DNA of 64,000 nt from Gracilaria domingensis (Eukaryota; Rhodophyta; Florideophyceae; Gracilariales; Gracilariaceae): assembly GCA_022539475.1 (NCBI GenBank), contig VCMS01000039.1, positions 124,001 to 188,000 of the forward strand, read 5' to 3'. Shown in pieces: positions 41,906 through 52,092 of the stretch; position 1 is the stretch's first letter; every line of letters starts with the position of its first letter. The notes below the pieces were generated by a model, which was not told the DNA's origin, ran no database searches, and saw only the letters and a list, made by a program, of their open reading frames with translations. The position numbers were made by a program, and so were the translations under genes.

Positions 41906-44900
41906 GGTTTCAGTCTCACGCTCTTCGCTTCGCCGTCTTGGCGCCTCGCCTTGGCAAGTCGTCTGTCGTGCTTTGCCTTCCCGCTCCAACGCACGGGCCC
42001 AACCTCACACTATTGATTACTTGGATTTGGTGTTGGGTTTTCTCTATCTCTCTCTTTAGTGAAACTGTTATTTTTTCTACAGGAGTGTGGTACCCTCCGC
42101 TTGACGGGTACCGGAAGATCCTCCGAAGGTTGATTGGTGTGGTGCGGGGTTAGCTTCTTAATTGCGGGGATTTGTACTACATCTTTCATCTAACTCCCTG
42201 AGTTGAGCTAGGGTCACCTCACGTTTCTAACTCCCTCTACCAATAGAGGACTGGTTTGAAGTTCGCATCTACGAAGGATCCCTTGACCCGTAGGGGACGG
42301 GCGAAGACTACGAAGTTTGCGCATTCCTTTCCCGTTAAAGCAGGTTGATCACGCGGATTCCTTTGCCGCTTAAGAAGGTTGATCTTTACTTATTACCCCG
42401 CTTGCCCGTACCATCAACATGTCTGGCTCACAAGATGGGTTCCTTGGCAAGCTACCAAAGCTCAAGGTTCCTAACGACTATATCTTGTGGCGTCGTCGTC
42501 TTCTTGCCTACCTACGACGAGACGACGGATTCCTCTCTGGTTTGGACCCTCGCCCCGAAGGGTTCACTCCCACTAACCGCAGTATGAGATCCTGGTTCGA
42601 AAAGTCGGTTAAGGCCAAGAGCACTATCACTCTGTTTTTTGGTGACTTGGCTCTCGTTCTCGTCCGTATCTTTGTTGACGACGATGAGGCGACCGCCGAA
42701 GATCTCTGGGATGAGCTACAACGCGTCTATGCTACATCGAATGCTCAAGCCGTGCAGAACATCCGTCACCGACTAGACACTCTGGTATACAAGGACAACG
42801 AAGACTGGAACCAGCACGTGTCTAAATTCTTGGCCATTGTCGGTGAACTGGCAACCTTTGACAAAGAACTATCGGAGAAGGAAAAGGTGTCTAAGTTAAT
42901 ACGAAGTCTCTTTTACTCCTTCGCACCTCTGGCCATGATGTCAAACCTCACGTACGCCGGCTTCGACTCCATCATCAACGCCGTCGAAGCTGAAGTAGCA
43001 CGCCGGAAGAACCCGAATGATCCTCAAAGCACTACTGCTCCTTCCGCTCCGTCCACATCCTCGAAGCCGCAGGCCAACACAGCTCGGCGCAACGGACGGA
43101 AGCGACGTAACCGGCGTGAATAATCCTCCATCACAAAGGATCGCGACGACAATAACTGCTACTACGGCGGTCGTCGCGGTCACTACGCCCGGGACTGCTA
43201 CAAACGGAAACGCGAGGAATCTGGTAACAACAACTCGCGGAATCAGCCTTTCACCCAACAACAACAACGCACCCCCTCCAGCAATGGGTACAATGGTGGT
43301 TAGAACCGCTCCTCTCACAACTATCAAGGAGGGCAGCAGTCCAACTGGAATTCACGCTTCGCACCAAGGGAGGATGGAAATGGTAATCGTCCCTCTAACC
43401 CTCGATCGTATGTGGTGCAAAGGCCTGATGATCCACCTCCATCACCTGGTTTCAACTGCAACATGGCTAGGTATTGGAGCAATATTGCGCTACTCTCGCA
43501 GGAGAAGGTGGACTCTGCGTACATTGACTCAGGTGCTACTCACCATTTTTTCCACTCGCGCAGGTCGTTCATTCGCTACAAGCGCATCGACATCGAGCTT
43601 GTGCAAGCTGCGTGTGGCACCGCTCGTCTAGTCGGTAAAGGCTATGTCTGGATCCCACTCAATAATGGCACAGTCATGGAAGCGTACCATGCTCCGACTT
43701 TTGAATCCAACATTTTCTCAGTAGGTATTCTGAGCGTGGACTTCGTAGTGACTTTCACGTCCACACTGCGCGCATTCAATGGTTCCTTCATAATGGACCC
43801 TAAGCGAAACTCCGAAGTCATTTGGGAAACGGAGATCAAGCAGAGCTTATTCATTATGGACTTAGACCGACGAAAACAAGCAAGTCATGGTCCTGAACGC
43901 AAGCAATACTAAACAGGAGTTAGCTTTCGATTGGCACGGGGGCATTGGTCATCTGCATCCAAGCAGGTACCAGGACTTGGCAAAAGTTATGGATTCTGTT
44001 CCTTATTTCCAACGCTCCATTCTCGAATCTCTGACGTGCGTACCTTGTCTCACTGGCAAGATGAAACGCAACCCATTCGTCGCAAGATCGCGGTCTGTCT
44101 CCACCTTAAGCCCTTTGGAGCTCATACACATGCACCTGTCTGGCAAGATCTCGCCTTCTCTCTCTGGCGCTATCTACGCTATGGCCGTTCTGGACGACTA
44201 CACCTCAAAGTCGGACGTGTTCCTTCTCATGGACAAGACAGGCGCATTTGTCCTGAAGAACATTGAATGGTATAAGCGCCGCTCGGAACTCGAGCTCAAC
44301 CACTCGTTTCGACTCAAGAATGTTCGCCTGGACGGGACAGGTGAACACAGGAGCAACGAGCTGGACGTATTTTGCCGCGACAATGGCATCAAACTGGACT
44401 TCTCTCCGGCATACGCCTCCGAATCAAACGGGGCTGCCGAGAGGCTCATCCAAGAGCATTGCACTTGGACTCCCGTTCTTCTCTTTGCCATCAAGCTGCC
44501 CATTTCCTTTTGGGCCGAGGCCATGAACCACGCAAACTGGCTTCGAAACCAGGCACCGTCCTCACGTATCAACGGATGGATTCCAATGTTAGAGTGGGAC
44601 CCATCGAAAAAAATTGACTTTTCTCACGTTCCGAACTTTGGACAGCCCGGCCATGCGTTCGTCTACGACTCGGAAACGGTCCCAAACAAGACGTTTCTTC
44701 CACGTTCCGTGGTGTCGCACTTCGTAGGCCTGCAGAGTGAGAACACCCTTTTCCGCGTCTTCGTACCAGAAAAGAACTCTGTCGTGACGTGTCGGAACTT
44801 GGACTTCAAGCCGGTCAACTCCTCTCCACTCCCCAACATATCAGGCCTCCTTGAAGGTATCACGAGACAACAAGAGACCGAGGAAGTGGAGGTGGAGCCA

Positions 44901-46500
44901 ACTGAACAACCTGATGCAGAGAGAAAGGACTTGGAGGAGCATCTTGTGAAAGCTTTCACGACCATTACCCACAACTTCCCGCGGGTCTGGGTGACAAAGA
45001 AGACACTCGATGACCCATCTGTACCGTATTCCTTCAAGGAAGCGTGCAGAGACCCAAGATGGTGTGAAGCTATTGACCGCGAAATGAACGCCTTGGTCCG
45101 GAGAAAGACATGGGAACTCATCACTCGCGAAGCTTGGATGAAGCCCGTGCCGTACACTTAGGTCTTCAACGAGAAAATGCTTGATGGTATTGGAAAGAAG
45201 TTCTTGAAGAAGGCACGCTGCTGTCTACGGATTGACAAGCAGAATCCCTTCATTGACATCGATCCGCACAACACCTACGCTTCTGTTGCCTGCCACGAAG
45301 CTCTTCGTATTCAACTTGCTGTATCAGCTGCGGAAAACCTTATACTAGAAGGAGCTGACATATCGAACGCGTATCTTTACGGCAAACTGGACGTCCCAAT
45401 ACTCATGGAGCAACCAACCGACTCCTCGGGTATTCCTGCAAAACCGGGACACGTCTGCAGGTTACTCAACTCCCTTTATGGAGCTGTGCAAGATGGGATC
45501 ATCTGGGGCTCTCTCTTCTCGGAAACGTTATTATCATGGGGATTCGTGACATCGGCTCTCGACGCACGAGTCTTCATGAACCATGAGGAAGACCGGTTTA
45601 TTATAGTCGCAGTAATCGTTGGCTACTGTCCCTTCGCTGCCAACAGCGTGAACCTTCTAACATACTTCAAGGAACGACTCGCCGCGACCTTCGATGTTAA
45701 ACGTTATTGTGAGCTGAAGTCCTTCATTGCTTGGAGCATCCAACGCTCACCACTCGGAATCAAGGTGACCCAGTACGAGTATGCCGTACAACTATTGAAA
45801 AAGTTCAGCATGAAACGATGCAACGCAGTGCAGTCTCTTTTCTCGGCTGTAACGAACTTACTAGCAACAGGTGAGAATGAGCAAGCTCTCTCTAAAATGG
45901 ATCAAGCTAACTATAGGGCAGGAATTGGTGGACTTCTCTACATGGCTGTATTTACAAGGCCGGACCTCTCTTTCCCGGTTTCAGCTCTTTCAAAGCATCT
46001 GCACAATCCATGCTAGCGCCACTTTTCCTTGCTCAAGCGTCTCTCCAGGTTTGTGGCTGGTACACTGGACTTACGGACTTCACTACCGATCGAATATTCC
46101 GATTACTCCCGCCTCACTCCATGCCTACGCTGAGGTCGATTTGGGGGATGTAAAGAGACTCGAAAGTCTACTACGGGGTACGTATTCGTCGCCAACGACG
46201 CACCAATCATGTGGAAATCGAAGCGACGAACCGTCGTTGCTCTCTCGTCTGCAGAAGCAAAGTACGTAGCTCTTTCTACATCCGCAAAGGACAAAACATG
46301 GGTGCGAAAGATGTTTTGAGACTTCGCACATCAAAAGCCTTGGAGCGAGGAGTTCTGGTATGAGGCTACAGAAACTCTACCTAACAACTAGGCTGCACTC
46401 TTGTCCACTATGAACTCTCAGATCTCTAGTCGCAACGAGCACTATGACTTGAAGATGCACCATGTAAGAGAAATGTTTGCTGAAAACATTATCTAATTGC
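41900..46500 (+). mobile_element. Ty1/copia element (C5), broken, LTRs not recognised
   Basis: Plus-strand parts in copia order. Gag (about 42420-43120; LPKLKVPNDYILWRRRLLAY, LWDELQRVYATSNAQAVQNI). Zinc-knuckle relic CYYGGRRGHYARDCYKRKR (about 43155). Protease (about 43515; AYIDSGATHHFFHSR). Integrase (about 43920-44700; GHLHPSRYQDLAKVM, LDDYTSKSDVFLLMDKTGAF, ESNGAAERLIQEH). RT (about 45010-46000; ILEGADISNAYLYGKLDVPI, CRLLNSLYGAVQDG). RNase H relic (about 46120-46480). No LTR pair could be matched between 41880-42340 and 46490-46990, so the ends are approximate. It is broken with several breaks and seems old. It is not closely related to C3 or C4. Confidence 0.85.
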
Positions 46501-46970
46501 TACACATCCCAAGAAGTCTACAAATTTCTTAAAACTTGACAAGTGTGCGTCCCTCGTTGAAAAAAAGAGAATGGTCAGCTTGATGCATCTTAAATCGTTC
46601 TGAGAAGAAATATTGGGACTATATTAACTACTCTAACTGTGCTTTACATGCGTCTGTCTTGTCTTCCTATTGCCTGTCATCTCATAAATAAGTTTGTTAA
46701 ATGTTTATGTTTTGTTGTGTCTCACAATCTTTTTTCATTTTCCTAAAAGGTCCTACTTCCTTTTTTCTAATGAGTTTCTGGTGTGCTGGTTAGGTTAAAC
46801 GAATTTGCTGGCCTAAGTTGTTTGGAAGCCATGTAACTGCGTCTATTGTTTTGGAGACTTATTTTTGCGCCAGGAATGCAAGCTTTGAAAGACATTCTTG
46901 TGGGAGAGATGAGCTTTGTCGTGACTTATCTATGGGCCTTGCTCTCTGGCTTTTTAATTTGACGTCATTA
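46501..46970. other. AT-rich spacer downstream of copia C5
   Basis: No gene seen. It may include the 3' LTR of C5, but no partner sequence was recognised on the 5' side. Confidence 0.3.
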
Positions 46971-46971
46971 T

Positions 46972-47763
46972 GTGCATGGCAACTCGATAGGAGAAATGCA
47001 AAGTGGTGTAGGAAGAGTAGCGCTTCGCCTTGAGAGACAGTGTTACGCGCCGATGACCTCTTGCGAGGCGAGCGCAGAGAACGCGCGCCACGTTTGTGGC
47101 GGCGTTGCAGGGACGCACAGTGGCGCCGCCCCTTGCGGCGCCTGGGACCAAATAAAATGCACGACCGCTCCGGCGAGTGCACGCCTCGCCGGCGGTCAAC
47201 GCGTGCACCTTATCGATCCGCCCCGCTCGCCCCCCACCGCCGCTTCCAAGCATTTTGAGTTTTCGTTGTGGGTGTGGCAGCTGCAGAGCGCGCCGGTGGA
47301 GGCGTCGTGCGTGGCGCAGCGCGCCGTGAACGTGGCGTGCGTGGCGATGAGTGGCAACGGCTCGCGCGTGGCGTTCGGCACGGCTGACCGTGCACTGCAC
47401 GTGTGCGACGCGCGCAGCGGCGCGCGCGTGTGCGCGCCGTTCGAGTTGGGCGATGCTTGGGGCCGCGTGGGCGCCAACGCCGACGGCACGCGCGTGGTGT
47501 GCCAGTTGAGCAGCGGCGGCACGGCACTGTACGACGTGCAGCTCGGGCGGCGCGTCGGCGCGCTGCTCGCGCCCGACGTTCACGCCGTCGGCTCCGTGCA
47601 CGTCACGTGGGGCAGCCGTTTGCCAGAATGGGAGACATGGTGCTGGTCTGAGAGCGCCCCGATTTGTTTAGGCACATTCGAGTGCGCTCCCGTTCGCACG
47701 AGGGATCGTGCCAACGAATTCCCCGACGCCAAGCTGAGGCCCGTGTGCGAGATTGAGTGGTAG
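46972..47763 (+). CDS. WD40-repeat protein gene B, 3' part
   Basis: Recognisable WD40 sequence covers roughly the last 170 codons: VWQLQSAPVEASCVAQRAVN, VACVAMSGNGSRVAFGTADR, ALHVCDARSGARVCAPFELG, then NADGTRVVCQLSSGGTALYD and VQLGRRVGALLAPDVHAVGS. Each unit has the SxDGxRVA....D..L.V.D...G pattern. The first part of the frame (46972-47250) coincides with the repeat module shared with 34222-40908 and may not be coding. The strongly GC-rich composition stands out. It may be the end of a STAND-type gene whose N-terminal part is lost. It ends at a TAG at 47761-47763. The true start is unknown. Confidence 0.5.
   Translation: MHGNSIGEMQSGVGRVALRLERQCYAPMTSCEASAENARHVCGGVAGTHSGAAPCGAWDQIKCTTAPASARLAGGQRVHLIDPPRSPPTAASKHFEFSLWVWQLQSAPVEASCVAQRAVNVACVAMSGNGSRVAFGTADRALHVCDARSGARVCAPFELGDAWGRVGANADGTRVVCQLSSGGTALYDVQLGRRVGALLAPDVHAVGSVHVTWGSRLPEWETWCWSESAPICLGTFECAPVRTRDRANEFPDAKLRPVCEIEW
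47040..47249 (+). repeat. WD40-associated repeat module, copy B (uninterrupted)
   Basis: About 210 bp, homologous to 34222-34284 joined to 40749-40908. It contains cgtttgtggcggcg, the empty form of the site in which copia C3 inserted. The word aataaaa lies at about 47151-47157. Confidence 0.7.
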
Positions 47764-48310
47764 CTAACACTAAAGAGCAAGAGCATAGTTGAGCTCGTTT
47801 TGCGACGCACGCTTGGGATCGACGCGCTTTCGGCTCACGCCGCGCGCCACCGCAGTTGGCGCCGCAGCCGCGCGATACAGCGAGCGTTTGGCGAGGAAGA
47901 CGGGAGAGAGCACCACGGCGTCCGCGCTCCCCATGGCTTTGCCACAAGAATGTTTCGCAACAGGCGCTCGACAAAAAGCGCGAGCGCGATGCGTTGGTGA
48001 CGTGCGCTGCGGCGGCGCCGTGCGCGTGTGGGACACGCGCCCGCCGCGAACAAAAGGCGCCGCGCCTCCGCGGCAGGCGCGTCGGCGCGTGGCACGCGCG
48101 TGGCGACGTGCACGCCGCACCGCTCGGGGTGCGTAGCCAAAGCTGGGGCCGAGGGATGGTTGCGCGTCTCCATGCCGTGATGCGCTCCGTGGCGATGTCG
48201 CTAACCGGCGCGAGTAGGCAGAAGAGAGGCGGATGCGGGCGAGGTCGCAGGCGGGTGCATGGGACAAGTCTGCTAGCCAGGATGAAGTGGGCGATGGTGC
48301 TGTAGATACA
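47764..48310 (+). pseudogene. Decayed WD40-like, GC-rich segment
   Basis: A plus-strand frame contains GDVRCGGAVRVWDTRPPRTK (about 47995-48055), ending in the closing VRVWDTR of a WD40 unit. Neighbouring sequence repeats GC-rich words such as gcgcgtgtggg and cgcgtggc in different frames, without a continuous propeller. It looks like a degraded duplicate of the WD40 genes nearby. Confidence 0.35.
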
Positions 48311-49416
48311 GCATCATTTTTCTAAACATATTTCAGTACGTTTGGGTGAAAGCCCTCGTTTACTCTCAGAAAGCCCATTGCAAAAGAGCCTCAAAATCAA
48401 AGCTTCACATCGGACACCATGCCGACGTGCGTTTGTTTTTCTAACATCCAGTCACTAGTTGTACACTTCGAACTTACTTTGGTATGCAAAAACGTTTATT
48501 TCTGCACAAGACAGAATCGAAGATGCTCGCTATCGGTGCACAGAAAGAGCGCAGCGCAACGGAATTCGCGCGCCGCCACGTCCTACACGCGCCACACGCC
48601 GCCACGTCCTACACGCGCCACACGCCGCCACGGTCTCTTTGCGCACGGACGCGCAGCGCTTGTGCGCCGGGGAACAGCGGTAAATTCACATATGAGTAAT
48701 ACACTGTGGCGTTACCATGTGACAAAGCACTACGAGAATTTATGTAAGGTACAGGATGCCTTAAATGGAGTCGCAGTCCATTTTTTGAAAAAAATTAGTT
48801 GGCCTTTTCAGGCAAACTTTTAGAGAATGTCAAACCTTACTGTAAGAGAACGTTAATTTATCGACAACATGTTAACGTCATGCTCAACCTAGACGCTTGC
48901 ACTATGAACTGGATTCAATCTTCGATTGAAGTAACCGAAGATATGCTTGGGTCTTGCGGTGAACAAAATGATCAACTTTATCCGGATTCATAACTACTAC
49001 AATAGAATGTGAGTCATTCTGCAAATTGGGTGACTCCATAGAAAGCAAAACCATCGAAAAATGGCAAAAGTAGGCCAATTTCAAGGAAAGTTGCCATATA
49101 CACTTTGTTCTAGAAACTATGGTTGTTTGTTGTAAAAAAAACTGTTTATATGTAGTTCCTCTCCGCAGACGGTACAAAAAAACTATTCAATTTCAGGCAA
49201 GCTGAGCCCTTTTATATCTTCTCAGAGATGGAATTACGTTTTATGAATGTATAGTCCAGCTCTATTAGTGTGAACTTGATTTCTTAAAATTTTTTGAACC
49301 GACAAAAATGACGAAAGTTACAACTTACACCCGTTTCTCAAATATTTTCAATTTGCGCACTGGATGCTTTTCTTTGATTATAGACGAGCATTGCTGGACT
49401 TTATGCCCCTGGATGT
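48311..49416. other. Spacer left of the piggyBac-type transposon
   Basis: No gene supported. It contains a 26-bp tandem repeat (48571-48632) and, at 48669-48687, the word ggggaacagcggtaaattc. The reverse complement of gggaacagcggtaaattc also occurs at 62216-62233, at the end of another WD40-like segment. The rest is AT-rich. Confidence 0.4.
48571..48632. repeat. 26-bp tandem repeat, about 2.4 copies
   Basis: Unit begins cgccgccacgtcctacacg and ends cgccaca, with copies at 48571-48596 and 48597-48622 and a partial copy from 48623. GC-rich, composition like the WD40 segments. Confidence 0.8.
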
Positions 49417-49470
49417 TTAACCCTTTCAGAACTGAACGCTTAAATCTAGTGAGATAGCTTTAAGCGTGCA
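49417..49470 (+). repeat. Left end of the piggyBac-type transposon: TTAA, terminal repeat and palindrome
   Basis: TTAA at 49417-49420, then CCCTTTCAGAACTGAA. Next is a palindrome with arms GCTTAAA (49438-49444) and TTTAAGC (49459-49465) around the core CTAGTGAGATAG. Subterminal palindromes of this kind are likely transposase-binding sites. Confidence 0.8.
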
Positions 49471-49527
49471 TTATTATTGGGCAAAGATGAAATCTGTTGG
49501 ATATCACAGTGCCACTTGTTCTGCTTT

Positions 49528-49553
49528 CTTAAAGCTATCTCACTAGCTTTAAG
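49528..49553. repeat. Second subterminal palindrome, left end
   Basis: Perfect 10-bp arms CTTAAAGCTA (49528-49537) and TAGCTTTAAG (49544-49553) around a 6-base loop tctcac. It is an inverted copy of the core in the first palindrome and has the same 10-6-10 geometry as the palindrome at the right end. Confidence 0.8.
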
Positions 49554-50280
49554 GTAAACCTAGGTCATTGGGTGCGAGTTCAATCGCTTCTCATTACATC
49601 CAATTACGACCGTGGTTATGGAACGCTCCTCCCTCCAATAGAAACTTTTCATTCAAACTTATTACCTAGTATGCGCACCTTTTTTCCACGGCAAAAGTTG
49701 CATAAGTTTTTGATCTCAATCTGCGCTACTGATCTGTCCTGATCATAATCTGCGCCACTGAATTTGCCGCACGCAGGGGACTTGAAGGCAAACTGCAGAG
49801 AAACATCATTCCCAAAGCACACTAAACCGCCAAATCAAGTGATCATCATGCCGAAAACTCTTCTACCTCTTCATTGCCAGGCTTGGCAACGGTTTGTGCC
49901 AGAAACTGTCCGTAAGTCACGGTTACATTTTCAGCCCTCACAAAGCACTATAATTTATAGTTTTCTAACGCAGCGCCTGCCTTATTCTTCGTGAACTCTA
50001 AAACGTACTTTTGCCGCCTGTTAGAATTGGACGCAGACTTTCAGGAAGGTTCTTATCATGGAAAGTGCCGTAGCTCCACAACATGTACTAAACGCGTCTG
50101 ACGAAGTAAGTTCCGTTTCGGATGAACACGAGTGCAATTTTGAAGAAATGTGACAACTTTTCTGGGACTATATTGATCCTGAAGAGTTTGTCGTGACCGC
50201 ATTGGGAGCTGCAGAAGAACAGGACATATACGAAAAAAGTTTCATACTGCGCAAAATGGCGCAAACGTAGTGGTTTACAT
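49554..50280 (+). promoter_or_regulatory. Transposase leader with possible first exon
   Basis: An ATG at 50058 opens a short acidic frame (MESAVAPQHVLNASDEVSSV then SDEHECNFEEM), typical of the acidic N-terminus of piggyBac transposases, and stops near 50150. The word gaaGTAAGT at 50103-50111 is a perfect 5' splice consensus. A ctgcag ending at 50214 could be an acceptor, after which the transposase frame runs ELQKNRTYTKKVSYCAKWRK into the main ORF. Either a roughly 100-bp intron joins them or the 5' end is decayed by a stop and a frame change. Confidence 0.4.
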
Positions 50281-52092
50281 TTGACGAAGGATGCATTGAT
50301 CAGGAGATCGTATGCTTATAAGAAAGAACTTGGTCTCTTTTTATTGTTCATCAACGGTACATTTGTAAATTGTTTGCGGGTGTGGACTACAAGGGAGATG
50401 GAAAAACGTGGACGGAGGAGAAAACCACTTCGAATGGATGAGCTTATGGCATATCTTGGCCTTGAACTCGCCACTTCTGTTCACCGCTTGAACAGATTGA
50501 ATGACTACGGGTGCTCGTCCGACCTCTTGGGTATTCCATTTTTCAAGAAGGTCATGGCACGAGATACTTTCTCGGCGATCCGAGCTTCTCTTCGTATGTA
50601 TCCTGCCTACGAACATGATGTAGCCTTATCCGACCCGCTATGGCACAGCCGCCAACTGCTTGAGCACTACGCAAGGAATGCCGCTTCGCTCGCCGTCCCA
50701 GTAGGTGTCAGTACATTGGATGAGAATACCGTGTGTTGCAAAGCCCGTACTCCCGCTCGGACATACATGAAGTCCAAGCCACTGAAGTTTGGCATTAGGT
50801 TTTACGCTGTAGTGGGATGGTCCCACGCGTACTTGCATAGTTTGCAGGATAATGGTTCTGGGAATAGTTCTGGCCAGAGTCCAGTCCAGCGATACACGAA
50901 TGTTTTTAGGGAACTCCGTGGAGCAGTTGAACGAAAGATAGACGGTAGTCTCGTTGCAAAATCATCATCTTCCGCACTGTGGTGCACACAGCTTGCGCAC
51001 CAGACGAAGCTCCATGCTACACCGACGAATGGCAGGATGATAGTGATGGACAATTTCTATACGCGCCATGTTCTTGCGCGCCAATTACATATATTGAGCA
51101 ATGGAGAATGCAAAGTACTTGGCACAGTTCGCCTGAATAACGTTGATAGACTGAATCGATCAAATCTCAAGGAGGCCATTACGAATATGAAGTGCGCAAT
51201 GAGAGGAGACTGGTGCCTACTTCAGGTACTTGAGAAAAGTGATGTCCCAAAAGCACCTCCACGGGTTGCGAGCAACGCAGGTTACATCGTCTTCAAGGAC
51301 CGTGCGGTAGTAACATTTTATACTAACGACCTTGCCGATACACCCTCACAATGCATACAAACTTCGAATGAACATGCTGTGAAATGCGTCCACGGGATTG
51401 CTCCGTTACAAAGATGGACTGGCGAGGAGTCAATGACGCGTACAACAGTCCAGGTTCCTTCATTGATTGTGGCGTACAATCTGTTTATGAACGGTGTTGA
51501 CAGCTTTGACCAACTGAGATCAACATCGGCGACACTTAGGAGGGAGAGAAGAGTGCCAATGAGTCTCCTTAGGTTCATTCTGGATGCCAGCATTATAAAC
51601 GCCCATGCGCTGCTAAACGCGATGACCAAAGAAGGCGAGACAATTACGGATGTCGTGCACATGAAACACCGAATAATTCAGCAACTCGTTGCTGAGCACG
51701 TTGACTACAAGCAGAAACGTGCGGCACTAACGACCATATCTCCTTCTGAAACGAGAGGAGCCCATGCTTCTTCAGCTAGTACGAAGCCGAACGGAGATCA
51801 CATTTTGCTTGAAACCGAAGGCCGTAAAAGCTTACGTTGCCTTCTCTGTACACTTCAATCATCAAATGGACATAAAGTCTATACGATGTGTTCCTGCAGT
51901 GCGTGCAGAAGAGGCTTTCACGTGAACTGCTTCGCATTTTTTCACAACAGAGAACAGCTCCGCCACATTCGCCCTGATGTCCACGAATCAATCCTATCCG
52001 CTGAACGAGTTCTATCATCCAAAGGTCACCGGCAGAGAATCAACAAGGTGACTAGTACACTCCAGACCGCCAAAGTACTTCACAGGAAATAA
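50281..52092 (+). CDS. piggyBac-type transposase (DDE_Tnp_1_7 family)
   Basis: Catalyses TTAA-specific excision and integration of the element in the nucleus. Counting from 50281, the acidic triad is visible: D147 in VSTLDENTV (family VDEQ block, followed by TYMKSKPLKFGIRFYAV), D257 in MIVMDNFYTRHVLA, and D407 in FMNGVDSFDQLRS with the downstream RRERRVPMSLLRFILDASII block. The C-terminus carries a cysteine-rich finger with C520, C523, C537, C539, C542, H547 and C550, as in piggyBac transposases that bind their end repeats. About 600 residues is the usual family length. The listed start is TTG, not ATG; the frame extends upstream to about 50200, so the true start lies in an upstream exon or is lost. 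The 3' end overlaps the convergent minus-strand gene by 13 bp. Confidence 0.9.
   Translation: MTKDALIRRSYAYKKELGLFLLFINGTFVNCLRVWTTREMEKRGRRRKPLRMDELMAYLGLELATSVHRLNRLNDYGCSSDLLGIPFFKKVMARDTFSAIRASLRMYPAYEHDVALSDPLWHSRQLLEHYARNAASLAVPVGVSTLDENTVCCKARTPARTYMKSKPLKFGIRFYAVVGWSHAYLHSLQDNGSGNSSGQSPVQRYTNVFRELRGAVERKIDGSLVAKSSSSALWCTQLAHQTKLHATPTNGRMIVMDNFYTRHVLARQLHILSNGECKVLGTVRLNNVDRLNRSNLKEAITNMKCAMRGDWCLLQVLEKSDVPKAPPRVASNAGYIVFKDRAVVTFYTNDLADTPSQCIQTSNEHAVKCVHGIAPLQRWTGEESMTRTTVQVPSLIVAYNLFMNGVDSFDQLRSTSATLRRERRVPMSLLRFILDASIINAHALLNAMTKEGETITDVVHMKHRIIQQLVAEHVDYKQKRAALTTISPSETRGAHASSASTKPNGDHILLETEGRKSLRCLLCTLQSSNGHKVYTMCSCSACRRGFHVNCFAFFHNREQLRHIRPDVHESILSAERVLSSKGHRQRINKVTSTLQTAKVLHRK

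Noticed and set aside
41880-46990. LTR pair for copia element C5
   Set aside because: I compared the sequences on both sides of the coding region and found no convincing match, so the ends are left approximate.
47196-47527. Long Arg/Ala/Pro-rich minus-strand ORFs across the WD40 gene B
   Set aside because: They are shadows of GC-rich plus-strand coding sequence; the plus frame carries the WD40 pattern.
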